From Rothia similimucilaginosa (GTDB taxonomy: Bacteria > Actinomycetota > Actinomycetes > Actinomycetales > Micrococcaceae), in contig NZ_JAOVAM010000008.1 of NCBI RefSeq assembly GCF_029850875.1, positions 1 through 64,000 on the forward strand: DNA of 64,000 nucleotides, written 5' to 3'. Each line of letters opens with the position of its first letter. Within the stretch, counting starts at the first letter, position 1. The translations under genes and the position numbers were made by a program. The notes beneath the pieces are model-generated. The model had not been told where the DNA came from. It was given only the letters and a program-made list of their open reading frames with translations, and searched no databases. This document shows positions 9,211-18,308 of the stretch, piece after piece.

Positions 9211-10968
9211 CTACTCGTCGTCCTCATCATCGTCATCCTCAGTATCCAGAGGAAGCATCATCTCGTCGGTCAGGGCGCGGCGCAGAGTGTCCAGACCCAC
9301 CGAACCAAGCAGAAGCGCACGTGTGTGGAACGCACGCATGTCATCGCCGCGGTGCAGAGCCTGATCGCGTAGCTCCAGCCAGAGGCGCTCGCCAATCTTG
9401 TAGCTTGGTGCCTGACCCGGCCAACCCAGGTAACGCAGGAACTCGAAACGCTGCTGACCCTCGGACTCGTCCAGGTTCAGCTTCAAGAACTCGTAACCCA
9501 GGTCAGAAGTCCAGATGGTGCCCGGCTCAACGCCCAACTGCTCAGCCCACTCATCGGGAATCGGCATCTCGCAGTGAACACCAATATCGAAGACCACGCG
9601 GGCGGCACGCATACGCTGAGCGTTCAGCATGCCCATGCGGTCACCCGGATCCTTCAGATAGCCCAGTTCCTCCATGAGTCGCTCGGCATACAGTGCCCAG
9701 CCCTCACCGTGACCGGAAACCCACAGCATGTTTGTGCGCCAGGAGTTCATGGTGCCCTTCAGAGCCGTAGCGATAGCGATCTGCAGGTGGTGGCCCGGAA
9801 CACCCTCGTGGTACACAGTGGAGGTTTCACGCCAGGTAGTGAACGTGTCCTCACCCTCGGGAACCGACCACCACATGCGTCCGGGGCGCGAGAAATCGGG
9901 GGAGGGGCCGGTGTAGTAAATACCGCCCTCATTCGTGGGCGCAATGCAACATTCAATGCGGCGCATGGGGCCGCCAATTTCAAAATGAGTATCCGCCAGG
10001 TTCTCTACCGCGGTGTCGGCGAGCTTCTGCATCCACGCCTTCAGCTCATCGGTGCCGTGCAGCTGACGTGCCGGATCCTCATCGAGTAGCTGCTTCGCAC
10101 GCTCAATGCTTGCGCCCGGCTCAATCTCTTCGGCAACCTCACGCTGACGAGCAATAATGCTCTCCAGCTCCTTCACGCCCCAGGCATAGGTTTCGTCCAG
10201 GTCAATGGTGGTACCCAGGAATGAACGGGAGTGCAGGCTGTACGCCTTACGGCCCACAGCGTCGCGGGAGGGCGCGACCGGCTGCAGCTTCTCCACCAGG
10301 TAGCTGTTGAGGCAGCGGTAGCCTTCCTTTGCAGCCTCGGCACCGGCGGCAGCCTCATCCTTTAGGGAGGGCACAGCTGCGGCAACTTCGGTCGCAAGCT
10401 CGTCAAAGAAACCACCGGGAGCATAGTATGCGGCGGTCTGCTCAATGACAATATCCACCTGGCGGCGCGGGGCAACCTTACCCTCTTCACGAGCCGCCTC
10501 AAGAGTCTGGATGTGGCCCTCCAGCGCCTCGGTCACGCGGTGCATACGACCAATAATGTGCTCCCAATCCTGCTGGGTATTGCGCTTCATCAGGTCAAAG
10601 ACTGAGCGCACCTCCTGCGGGACGGAGGCAATATTGTTCATCTGCCAGCCACCAAAGCCAGCCTTGTACTGCTTGCGATACAGGCTCAGACGCTCCTGCA
10701 GAGCATCCAGGGTGACCAGGTCAACGTCATCAACAGGCAGGACGTTATCGACCTTCTTCAAAGTCTTCTTAGCAAGGCGCGCAAAAGCCTTCTCCCCGGC
10801 GGGTGAGTAGTCGGGATACAGCGTCTCTACACCTTTACGACCAAGCTCGGTTGCCTGGACGGGGTTCAGGTCGAGGACCTTTTCAAAATATTCGTTAGCG
10901 ATCTGATCGACGTCGGTCAGCGAGCGCTTCAATCGGTAGATGCTGGGAAGTTCCTGGTAAGTGCTCAT
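9211..10968 (-). CDS. DUF885 family protein, predicted metallopeptidase-like
   Basis: A 585-residue DUF885-type protein. These are soluble proteins with a gluzincin-like fold, usually annotated as uncharacterised or putative carboxypeptidases. The key segment is STVYHEGVPGHHLQIAIA, the HEGxPGHH motif of the family, with a Glu-containing segment (GHGEGWALYAERLMEELG) about 40 residues later that could supply another metal ligand. The helical N-terminal half and a very acidic C-terminal tail (DTEDDDDEDDE) are visible. I start at the second ATG (10968, MSTYQELP) because AGGA sits 7 nt upstream of it; an alternative ATG is at 10974. The leading stretch shows no signal peptide, so it should be cytosolic. 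It is monocistronic between a convergent terminator and an upstream gap. Confidence 0.82.
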   Translation of the reverse strand: MSTYQELPSIYRLKRSLTDVDQIANEYFEKVLDLNPVQATELGRKGVETLYPDYSPAGEKAFARLAKKTLKKVDNVLPVDDVDLVTLDALQERLSLYRKQYKAGFGGWQMNNIASVPQEVRSVFDLMKRNTQQDWEHIIGRMHRVTEALEGHIQTLEAAREEGKVAPRRQVDIVIEQTAAYYAPGGFFDELATEVAAAVPSLKDEAAAGAEAAKEGYRCLNSYLVEKLQPVAPSRDAVGRKAYSLHSRSFLGTTIDLDETYAWGVKELESIIARQREVAEEIEPGASIERAKQLLDEDPARQLHGTDELKAWMQKLADTAVENLADTHFEIGGPMRRIECCIAPTNEGGIYYTGPSPDFSRPGRMWWSVPEGEDTFTTWRETSTVYHEGVPGHHLQIAIATALKGTMNSWRTNMLWVSGHGEGWALYAERLMEELGYLKDPGDRMGMLNAQRMRAARVVFDIGVHCEMPIPDEWAEQLGVEPGTIWTSDLGYEFLKLNLDESEGQQRFEFLRYLGWPGQAPSYKIGERLWLELRDQALHRGDDMRAFHTRALLLGSVGLDTLRRALTDEMMLPLDTEDDDDEDDE

Positions 10969-11095
10969 GTTCATATCCTAACTCAGGGGTGTGCCTTCAA
11001 CCACGATTTTCGGTGATTTAGGTCGCCTAAACCGGCAATATTACGGGCTGAGCAGCACCGAATGCGAGGAAAATGGCTCACCTGGGGACAACTCA

Positions 11096-11123
11096 CCGGG
11101 GCGCAGGCGCGAAAACGCCCCGG
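11096..11123. terminator. GC-rich hairpin downstream of the Mrr-like gene
   Basis: CCGGGGCG (11096-11103) pairs with CGCCCCGG (11116-11123) in the gap between the 798-residue Mrr-like gene and the DUF885 gene, both on the minus strand. Confidence 0.45.
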
Positions 11124-11188
11124 CTTTCTCCCACCTGAACGTGCAGGAAAGAGAAGACCGGGACGCCACCAAGATAGGCTAAAAGCTG

Positions 11189-13585
11189 CTAGATGGCGAA
11201 GTATTCGCCGTTGAGTTCCAGCAGACCGTTCGTGCCTTCAACCACGCCGAGGCGGTGGGCAATGAGGCGGTCCTGCAGCTCATCGCCGGATACCAAGTCA
11301 ACCAGAATGTTCGGGTATTTGGTTGAGCAGCGGATGAATTCATCGTATGCCTCATCACTGAACGGTGCGTTCGTGATGAAGGTGCCGAGCTGACCACCGC
11401 GGGCGTGAATCGCCAGGAAGAACGCGGTAATATCCTGCGGCTGAACGCTTGCGGACAGAACACTGCTAGCTACCGGGCGCAGAGTACGTACGTAGAATGC
11501 GCGTTCTTTTTCGCCGGTGGCGGGGATTGCCACGCCGTCCACGCCCTGAGCTTCCAAAGCCTCTACAGTGTAGCCGCGCATTAGGAACAAATCGAAACCA
11601 ATGCTACGGAAACGCTCCTCAGACACCTGAGCCAACGCCGGAGCCAACGCCTCGCGGCGGAACACCTGACGGTAACGCTTCAGCGCCTCACGCACCTGAG
11701 CGGCAGCCACCTGCAACGCGGTCGAGGGCTCAGTAGCCGAAACAGCAGGAGTGGATACAGCAGACTGGGCGGTAGCCTCAGCGACCGGTCCCGCCGGAAC
11801 CTCAGCGGGCCCCTGGGCAGTAGCCGCTACCGGCGAACCAGCTGGACGCGCCAACAACGCCGGAGAAGCACCCGGAACCGGAGCCAACTGCTCACGAGAT
11901 GCACCCTCACGAGCCGCCAGACGAGCCTGACGCTCCGCCGCGCGCGCCTCCTTAGCAGCCTGAAGAGCCTCCTCACGAGCCTGCAATTCAGCCGCAATAT
12001 CCTGAGGCAGCTTGTGCTTGAGTGACTGCGGCGGCAACGGTGCCATGCGGGCGGTCACCGCCTCCGGAGCACCCTCCGGGAATCGCTTGAGCAGCTCCTT
12101 ACCCGCATCGCTCAGCTCATAACGCTCCGGATTCTTGCGAGAAGTACGACCCGTACCCTCACGCAGAGCATTCAGGTAGCGTTCGCCCTTAAGCACATGC
12201 ATCGCCACCGAATAGCGGTTACGCAGACGTGGGGTCAGCTTATAACGGTGCGGAGCAACCTCACCCTGTAGGTACGGGATATCCAAGGCGAGCTTCAACT
12301 CATCGTAGATGTTGTAGTAGGAAATACGCGGGTTCTCCTCCACAAGCTTCAGAATCGGGTGCAGCAACTGATGTGGGTATGGCAGAGCATCTACAGCAGC
12401 GGGATCCAGTAGGGCCGAAGCCACCAGCTTCTGAACGCTCGGCTCAACCATCTGCGCCAGAGCCGGCGCGAAAGCCGAACCCAGTGAATAGACAGTCTCA
12501 CCCTCGGAGAGATAGTGGTGGGCAATCAGCACATCGTAGAGGTAATCCTGTGCGTCAATCTGCACAAAGTAAGGGTTTGAGGACTCCTGCTGAATGCGCT
12601 CGTCGCGGTCAAAGACCTGCTCCAGGCTCGGAAGGCTCAGCTCCACATCGGCGCCATGGTCGTTGAGGGTGTCGAGCAGAAGAACACCCATATGTGTCAG
12701 CAGAGCATCAGTTGCGGCAATATCCTCAGCCGTAATGGAGGCGCCCTCATCTTTCACCAGTGCCAGCACGGAGCTTAGCTCGCTCGCCGGCACGCCGGTC
12801 TCCTCATAGCGTGCCACCAGCTCCTTCGCCGAAGGCGACAGCGAGTACAGAGTCAGCGGAGAATCCGTGTGCTCGTGAATAGTCTTGGTGCGGAGGTAGC
12901 CCTCGCGGGTCAACAGGCTCAGCGCCTTAGCAATCACCGGCTCAATAATGCGCTGCTCCAGGTATGACAGACCGTACCAGCCCTGTACGAAACCGCACTC
13001 GCGTAGCACCAGCTCGCGAATCTTCACGGGAGCCGCCGCAGGGTAGGACGGGGTCACGCTCAGAACGATGGGCAGAAGCCCACGTACCGTAATGTGAGAG
13101 AGCAGAACCGGGTAGAACTGCTTCAGGTAGAAGAGGTGCACGCCGCTAAGGAGAGGCAGAACCGGTAGAAGAGCCTGTGCCTGCTGTTCCTTCGGAGTAC
13201 CGAGTAGCTCACGGCCAGCCTTGCTGAGGCTGTAGTGCAGGTTGCCCGGATGCAACTGGCTGAGGGATATCTCAAGATAGTTAGCATTGACCAGCGCCGC
13301 GATCAGCTTATTGAGTGCCTCACGGAAGAGAACATTGTCATCGACCGCAATGAAACGCTGAGTCATATTGAAACCCAGGTCCACACCTACGGGGGTGTAC
13401 ATATCGGGGAAGAAAACCTTCTCGCCATGGTCCTGAGCGCGCTCAAAATGGCGGAGCAGAGAGAAAGCCGCCGCAACGCTGAGAGTGCGTGCTTCCTCTG
13501 GTAGAGCCTCCCACGAGGTTTCCTGCTGCAGAGAGTGCAATTCCGAATGGTCGATATGGAGCATTGTTTTATTCACAAAAGCCAC
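11189..13585 (-). CDS. Large multi-domain Mrr-like protein with a degenerate nuclease motif
   Basis: A 798-residue protein I cannot assign to a named family as a whole. The C-terminal ~140 residues resemble Mrr-type (PD-(D/E)XK, DNA-cleaving) restriction domains: GVDGVAIP, then GTFITNAPFSDEAYDEF, NILVDLVSGDELQDRLI and HRLGV, in the order expected for Mrr. The expected catalytic QxK after the central strand is replaced by YVRTLR, so cleavage activity is doubtful. Upstream are at least three segments resembling winged-helix modules, ending YSLSKAGRELLG (about 120), YSLSPSAKELVARY (about 275) and YELSDAGKELLKRF (about 500). A charged Ala-rich helix and a Pro/Ala linker follow (about 540-640). 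The start is GTG at 13585, with AAGGAG about 7 nt upstream. The adjacent upstream gene is an intact Mrr protein with a similar C-terminal end (EEYFA versus GEYFA). A DNA-recognition or regulatory partner is possible. Confidence 0.7.
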   Translation of the reverse strand: MAFVNKTMLHIDHSELHSLQQETSWEALPEEARTLSVAAAFSLLRHFERAQDHGEKVFFPDMYTPVGVDLGFNMTQRFIAVDDNVLFREALNKLIAALVNANYLEISLSQLHPGNLHYSLSKAGRELLGTPKEQQAQALLPVLPLLSGVHLFYLKQFYPVLLSHITVRGLLPIVLSVTPSYPAAAPVKIRELVLRECGFVQGWYGLSYLEQRIIEPVIAKALSLLTREGYLRTKTIHEHTDSPLTLYSLSPSAKELVARYEETGVPASELSSVLALVKDEGASITAEDIAATDALLTHMGVLLLDTLNDHGADVELSLPSLEQVFDRDERIQQESSNPYFVQIDAQDYLYDVLIAHHYLSEGETVYSLGSAFAPALAQMVEPSVQKLVASALLDPAAVDALPYPHQLLHPILKLVEENPRISYYNIYDELKLALDIPYLQGEVAPHRYKLTPRLRNRYSVAMHVLKGERYLNALREGTGRTSRKNPERYELSDAGKELLKRFPEGAPEAVTARMAPLPPQSLKHKLPQDIAAELQAREEALQAAKEARAAERQARLAAREGASREQLAPVPGASPALLARPAGSPVAATAQGPAEVPAGPVAEATAQSAVSTPAVSATEPSTALQVAAAQVREALKRYRQVFRREALAPALAQVSEERFRSIGFDLFLMRGYTVEALEAQGVDGVAIPATGEKERAFYVRTLRPVASSVLSASVQPQDITAFFLAIHARGGQLGTFITNAPFSDEAYDEFIRCSTKYPNILVDLVSGDELQDRLIAHRLGVVEGTNGLLELNGEYFAI

Positions 13586-14047
13586 GCTGGGCTCCTTATC
13601 TGGTGGTATTTATCGTGCGGGCATTCTTCATAAAGTGCAGTCATTCGAGCGGGAAAATAATCACACAATACTGGGCGACACCATCTTTATTTTTGGGTCG
13701 TCACTTTGGTAACCCGTCGTGAAGAGAAGCAGGAAAGACAGATTTCTCAGCCCGTTTCGCTTACGTACCGTCTTCTATGACGTGCACCCGGAAAGAACGC
13801 TATAAATTATGGTGAAGTACTGACACCGTCACGGGTATATGCACTTCGTGAAATAATGCGAGTATATATAACGCATTACAATCCCATTGTATCGGCTGGT
13901 TCAAGAAATAACCTAGATTTCTAAAACCAGCCGGTATATGAAAAATATCCTCAAGGAAAAGTGAAAATACATTAAGTGAAATAACGCAGGAAATGCGCGA
14001 AGACCAGAGACATTCAGAGAGAAAAACTCACCTCAAAACACCCCCGG
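13586..14047. other. AT-rich intergenic region between the two Mrr-family genes
   Basis: No gene seen. The sequence is clearly more AT-rich than flanking DNA (runs such as GAGTATATATAACG). It contains a possible terminator, CGGCTGGTT (13893-13901) pairing with AACCAGCCG (13925-13933), and presumably the promoter of the 798-residue gene. The composition suggests foreign origin. Confidence 0.5.
13893..13933 (-). terminator. Possible terminator downstream of mrr
   Basis: A 9-bp perfect inverted repeat, CGGCTGGTT/AACCAGCCG, with a 23-nt AT-rich loop lies about 115 bp past the mrr stop codon. Confidence 0.4.
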
Positions 14048-15205
14048 CTACTCCAAACCGCAAGCAAAATACTCCTCATCAATGCGATAACCGCACTCGC
14101 CCTCACCATCAAGCACGCCCACACGATGGCGAATCATCAGCTCCACCAAGTGGTGCTGATCAACCAGAGCAATATTGCGTGCACCCGGCAAACCCTGCAA
14201 ATACTCAGGCACCGGATGCGCAAAAGCACCGCAGGTCACCAAAACGCCCTGTAAACCGCCGTGTAGAAGTACCGCACCGGCAAGCTTCTGAATCTGGTTG
14301 GGGGTGACCTTCATAGTTCCGCAATAATGCTTCACCTGAATATAAATCGGCGCGAAATCCAGGCCCTCAGAATAGTGGGCAATAACATCAACACCCTTAT
14401 CATCAGCACCGCCGGTTACCTCGGTACTAAAACCAAGAGCCGTAAAAATATCGGCAACAATCTGCTCAAAATATTCTGGCGTCACCGCGTGAATATGCTG
14501 AATCAAATCCTGCGTAAAATGCTCCGCAAACTCAGCCTGAGCGTGAATCACCGGCGAATCGCTGGCACGCAAAATAATATCCAGCGGAGACTGACCGGCA
14601 GGCCAAGAATTTGCAGGTTCAGCAGAATTTAGGGCGGGGATAGGGTAGTCGGCATCGGTCGCATCATAAGCAGCGGGGTTCAGCTGAGTATAATCAGCAC
14701 CTGAGAAAGGTGACAGAGTATGAAGGGCACCGGTATCAGAAGCGCCAAAAATGAGGCGATGCTCTTCCTCAGCATTCTCCAGTAGCGCGTTCGCCTGCTT
14801 CTGCAGCTTCTTCACACTCTTCGCCGTCAAACTCTGAGAGCACAAAGCCCGCACCTGCTTCACAACATGCGGCGGCACCGAACCGTGCAGATGCGGGGTG
14901 CAGGTCAGTTCGGCACCCAGGGGAGTAAGCAGGTACTTCCTCTTCTCCCACGGGGTCAAACGAGGCATAAGCTGGGCATAACGAAGTGCCACCAAGATTT
15001 TCAAGGTGGTACGCACAGCCACCGCAAAATCGGTGGATTCAAGAGCCGGTAGGTTCTTCTTCGACCCCAACGCCTTAGTCTGCTGCCGCAACTGCTCGCT
15101 AACATAGGCGGCGGTGCGAGGCACAGTCTTCGACAAGCGCCGTAGTGCCGGCAACAGAAGCGTGATATAGACATCCGGTGGGGGCCTATGGTTTTTATTC
15201 ATCAT
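14048..15205 (-). CDS. mrr: Mrr family restriction endonuclease, type IV-like
   Basis: A 385-residue protein with an N-terminal winged-helix-like DNA-binding part (ending KYLLTPLGAELT, about residue 115), a low-complexity middle, and a C-terminal Mrr endonuclease domain. In that domain FEQIVADIFTALGF precedes GGADDKGVDVIAHY (catalytic Asp) and IYIQVKHYCG (catalytic QxK), then GVLVTCGAF and LVDQHHLVELMIRHRVGV. All core PD-(D/E)XK residues are therefore present. Mrr enzymes cut DNA carrying foreign methylation. I start at ATG 15205 (MMNKNHRPPPDVY) because the 22 codons before it look non-coding; ATG 15202 is equally possible. It lies in AT-rich DNA beside the degenerate 798-residue paralogue, consistent with an acquired defence locus between accE and the rest of the acc cluster. 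Confidence 0.85.
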   Translation of the reverse strand: MMNKNHRPPPDVYITLLLPALRRLSKTVPRTAAYVSEQLRQQTKALGSKKNLPALESTDFAVAVRTTLKILVALRYAQLMPRLTPWEKRKYLLTPLGAELTCTPHLHGSVPPHVVKQVRALCSQSLTAKSVKKLQKQANALLENAEEEHRLIFGASDTGALHTLSPFSGADYTQLNPAAYDATDADYPIPALNSAEPANSWPAGQSPLDIILRASDSPVIHAQAEFAEHFTQDLIQHIHAVTPEYFEQIVADIFTALGFSTEVTGGADDKGVDVIAHYSEGLDFAPIYIQVKHYCGTMKVTPNQIQKLAGAVLLHGGLQGVLVTCGAFAHPVPEYLQGLPGARNIALVDQHHLVELMIRHRVGVLDGEGECGYRIDEEYFACGLE

Positions 15206-15372
15206 CTTTGCCACGGTCCCTGCCAATTTACTAACACTATTGTGACGGTATATACATCGTAGCATCAGCATATATCATCATGACTTTATTGGCTCTAATA
15301 TGACGAAACCATATGAATCAGTGTATTAGATATTGAATAACGCAATATAAGTCTTGAATTTGGGACAATACA

Positions 15373-15412
15373 ATAGATTCCCGTCATACCAGCAGGTGTA
15401 ACGGGAATCTAT
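15373..15412 (-). terminator. Terminator-like hairpin downstream of accE
   Basis: ATAGATTCCCGT (15373-15384) and ACGGGAATCTAT (15401-15412) form a perfect 12-bp stem with a 16-nt loop, just past the accE stop. Confidence 0.65.
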
Positions 15413-15435
15413 CCGTCAGATGTGAGCTACCCGCA

Positions 15436-15825
15436 TTACATGGGGCGAGCGCGCCTCCACGAACCGGGGCCCGGGCGCAAGGAAGCGCCCAGGCGCTGAC
15501 CGCGGTTCAGGATCCGTGAAGCGGCACCCACCAGCAAGTTCTGCTCCTGCTGCTCGCCATTTGCCTGCATCATTGCAACCACAGCGGTGAGGGCAGCAAT
15601 CTCCTCCGAGGTGGGGGATCCCATAACCACCTTCAGTAGAGGCTCCTGCTTAGTGTCAGTATCTACCGAAGGCTGAGCAGAATCCTTCGCGGCGCTGGAT
15701 GCGGTATCTGCATGCGCAGAAGAATGTGCGGAGCTACGCTCAAGCTGCTCGGCGCTCTCAGTAGCCTCCGAACTATCCTTCTTTTTACCGAATGAGAAAT
15801 AATTCAGCGGGTTGTAGCCTGCCAA
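15436..15825 (-). CDS. accE: Acyl-CoA carboxylase epsilon subunit
   Basis: A small actinobacterial subunit that binds and stabilises the alpha-beta acyl-CoA carboxylase complex. The family core LLKVVMGSPTSEEIAALTAVVAMM lies in the middle, and the tail RPGPGSWRRARPM matches the usual basic, Trp-containing C-terminus. The N-terminal half is a Ser/Ala-rich linker, making the protein about 129 residues, longer than many (70-100). Start choice: AAGGAGG is only 2 nt from an in-frame GTG at 15831 but 7 nt from TTG at 15825, so I prefer TTG. It is 72 bp downstream of the beta subunit and must be co-transcribed with it. Maf and the alpha subunit, normally next, lie about 11 kb further on. Confidence 0.87.
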   Translation of the reverse strand: MAGYNPLNYFSFGKKKDSSEATESAEQLERSSAHSSAHADTASSAAKDSAQPSVDTDTKQEPLLKVVMGSPTSEEIAALTAVVAMMQANGEQQEQNLLVGAASRILNRGQRLGASLRPGPGSWRRARPM

Positions 15826-15897
15826 AGGCACACCTCCTTAGAAAACCTAAAATCCTGTGAATGCTCGCGCCACAAATGGTGCGGGCACATCGGAAGC

Positions 15898-17499
15898 CTA
15901 CAGCGGGATATTGCCGTGCTTCTTCGCCGGGGTTGCCGCACGCTTATCGTGCAGGGCACGTAGCGAGGAAATAATACGCATGCGAGTCTCACTCGGGGCA
16001 ATAACCTCATCAATGTAACCCAGCTCAGCAGCCTGGTATGGGTTCAGCAGCTCTTCCTCATACTTGGTAATCAGCTCAGCGCGGCGAGCCTCAACATCGC
16101 CACCCTCAGCCGCCAGAGCAACCAGCTCACGACGGTACAGAATATTCACCGCACCCTGGGCACCCATCACGCCAATCTGAGCGGTGGGCCACGCCAGGTT
16201 AATATCGGCACCCAGCTTCTTCGAACCCATCACAATGTATGCACCGCCGTACGCCTTACGGGTAATAACGGTGACCAACGGAACGGTCGCCTCCGCGTAA
16301 GCGTAGAGCAGCTTAGCGCCGCGGCGAATAATACCGTTGAATTCCTGATCGGTACCGGGTAGGAAGCCGGGAACATCTACAAAAGTCAGAATCGGAATGT
16401 TGAACGCATCGCAATGGCGCACAAAACGGGCAGCCTTCTCCGAAGCGGAGATATCCAGGCAACCTGCGAACTGCATCGGCTGGTTCGCCACAATACCAAC
16501 CGTGCGGCCCTCAACGCGGGCGTAACCAATCATCACGTTCGGGGCGTAAAGTGCCTGCATCTCCAAGAAGTGGCCGTCATCCACGACGGACTCAATGACC
16601 GCGCGCATGTCATAAGGCTGGTTTGCCGAATCCGGGATGAGAGTATCCAAATCCAAATCGTCTACAGTTACCACGGGTTCCTGGTCATGCTCCAGGGGCA
16701 GAGGCTCAGCAAGGTTGTTTGAGGGCAGGAACTCCAGAAGCTCACGCACAAAGTCGAAAGCGTCTTCCTCATCTTCAGCCAGGTATGTGCTGGTGCCGGT
16801 CACGGCGTTATGCTGACGCGCACCACCGAGGGTTTCCATGTCCACGTCCTCACCGGTCACAGTCTTGATGACGTCCGGGCCGGTAATGAACATGTGTGAA
16901 GTTTTATCCACCATGATGATGTAGTCAGTCAGAGCGGGGGAGTACGCGGCACCACCAGCGCAGGGGCCCATAATGACAGAAATCTGCGGAACCACACCGG
17001 AGGCGCGCACGTTCATGCGGAAAATATCGGCAAACATCGCCAGAGAAGCCACACCCTCTTGGATACGGGCGCCACCACCATCGTTAATGCCGATAACCGG
17101 GCAGCCGTTCTTCAGAGCGAACTTCTGCACCTTCACAATCTTCTCGCCGTTCACCTGTGAGAGAGAACCACCGTAGACGGTGAAATCCTGCGAATACACG
17201 GCGACAAGGCGACCATCCACGGTGCCGTAACCGGAGACTAGGCCGTCCCCCAGAGGCTTCTTCGCCTCCATGCCGAACGCGGTGGTGCGGTGGCGGGCGA
17301 GGGCATCAAATTCTACGAAAGAACCCTCGTCTAGAAGCATGTCGATGCGCTCGCGGGCGGTGTTCTTACCGCGTGCGTGCTGCTTCTCAATAGCTGCCTC
17401 ACCGCTGGGAGCAAAGCTATGTTCTCGACGTGCATAAAAATCAGCGAGCTTACCGGCGGTGGTGCTCAAGTCAAAATCCTGCTGGAGGTTCTCGGACAT
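15898..17499 (-). CDS. accD: Acyl-CoA carboxylase beta subunit (carboxyltransferase)
   Basis: A 533-residue carboxyltransferase of the PccB/AccD5 type, which moves the carboxyl group from carboxybiotin to acetyl- or propionyl-CoA. It shows the N-terminal [19 protein letters not shown] signature and the crotonase-fold glycine motifs [13 protein letters not shown] and [15 protein letters not shown] (first half). The second half carries [30 protein letters not shown] and the terminal GNIPL. The start ATG 17499 has GAGGAAT just upstream; the open frame to 17604 has no better site. It heads the half-operon accD-accE. The alpha subunit (1.9-3.7 kb) and BirA (18.3 kb) complete the enzyme system. The name pccB would fit equally well. 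Confidence 0.94.
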   Translation of the reverse strand: MSENLQQDFDLSTTAGKLADFYARREHSFAPSGEAAIEKQHARGKNTARERIDMLLDEGSFVEFDALARHRTTAFGMEAKKPLGDGLVSGYGTVDGRLVAVYSQDFTVYGGSLSQVNGEKIVKVQKFALKNGCPVIGINDGGGARIQEGVASLAMFADIFRMNVRASGVVPQISVIMGPCAGGAAYSPALTDYIIMVDKTSHMFITGPDVIKTVTGEDVDMETLGGARQHNAVTGTSTYLAEDEEDAFDFVRELLEFLPSNNLAEPLPLEHDQEPVVTVDDLDLDTLIPDSANQPYDMRAVIESVVDDGHFLEMQALYAPNVMIGYARVEGRTVGIVANQPMQFAGCLDISASEKAARFVRHCDAFNIPILTFVDVPGFLPGTDQEFNGIIRRGAKLLYAYAEATVPLVTVITRKAYGGAYIVMGSKKLGADINLAWPTAQIGVMGAQGAVNILYRRELVALAAEGGDVEARRAELITKYEEELLNPYQAAELGYIDEVIAPSETRMRIISSLRALHDKRAATPAKKHGNIPL

Positions 17500-17741
17500 T
17501 ATTCCTCGTTCCTGCTCCACCCGATCGTCGGGAGCCAGTGGTTGCGGTGATAGGGTGCTCAGGTGCCCCGAAGAGCACTCTTGAACAACGTACATATCTC
17601 TCAACTATAGTGCGAACTAGCACACATATGCCAGATGAGGAGCCAGAATATCAACACTAGATACACTTTCATGCACACACTGCCCGCAATGATGCGCGAA
17701 GAGCGCGAAAGAGGCATCTAGGACGCAAAGATACGATGCGG

Positions 17742-17785
17742 AAAACCCCCTCTTGCACCGGCAATCCTTGTCGGCGAAGGGGGGA
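17742..17785 (-). terminator. Terminator of the YciI-like gene
   Basis: On the minus strand, CCCCCTTCGCCG pairs imperfectly with CGGTGCAAGAGGGGG and is followed by TTTT. It lies just past the YciI stop codon. Confidence 0.65.
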
Positions 17786-17806
17786 GCTACTTGAGCTTTG
17801 CGAAAT

Positions 17807-18088
17807 TTAGATGGTGCCCAGGACCGGGTTCCATTCAGTCACGGTGTGAGACAGAACTGCGCCACCAATGTTCATCGGGTCGTTAGCCACAATCTTCTCA
17901 GCAGCCTCAGCGGAATCAACCTTGGCAATCAGCAGAGCGCCGGCGGGGGTCTCGCCATCCAGCAGGGGGCCGGAAACAATCAGGTTGCCCGCCTCAATCT
18001 GCGAACCAAGGTGCTCACGGTGAGCAGGACGGTACTTCGCCTGCTCCTCGGGAGCAGCGTAAACGTAAGTAATTGCGTAATAAGCCAT
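17807..18088 (-). CDS. YciI family protein
   Basis: A 93-residue single-domain YciI-like protein with a ferredoxin-like (dimeric alpha-beta barrel) fold. It opens AYYAITYVYAAPEEQAKYRPAHREHLGSQ and contains LIVSGPLLDGETPAGALLIAKVDSAEAAEKIVANDP (the conserved His and the SGPLLDG turn are visible). The family is poorly characterised; the fold resembles chlorite dismutase relatives, and an enzymatic role is only suspected. GAAAGAAG precedes the ATG. The gene is monocistronic, divergent from birA, and ends at its own terminator before accD. Confidence 0.85.
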   Translation of the reverse strand: MAYYAITYVYAAPEEQAKYRPAHREHLGSQIEAGNLIVSGPLLDGETPAGALLIAKVDSAEAAEKIVANDPMNIGGAVLSHTVTEWNPVLGTI

Positions 18089-18308
18089 ATCGGTCTTCTT
18101 TCGAGCAGAGCGGAGGAACCTCCGCAGCCGGTCGGTGCTTCATGCACCCTCACTGTCTAATGTACCGTCTCGGGTGCCGGGTGGGTATCACCGGCGGCAA
18201 GAAATTGATATGGTGAGAAACCAGTGCGATTGGAGAGAAACCGGCAGGTTTTGGCGGCGGGTCGGAGTACTGCAGAGTAGCTTCGGACAGGACAGAAAGG
18301 CGCAAACT

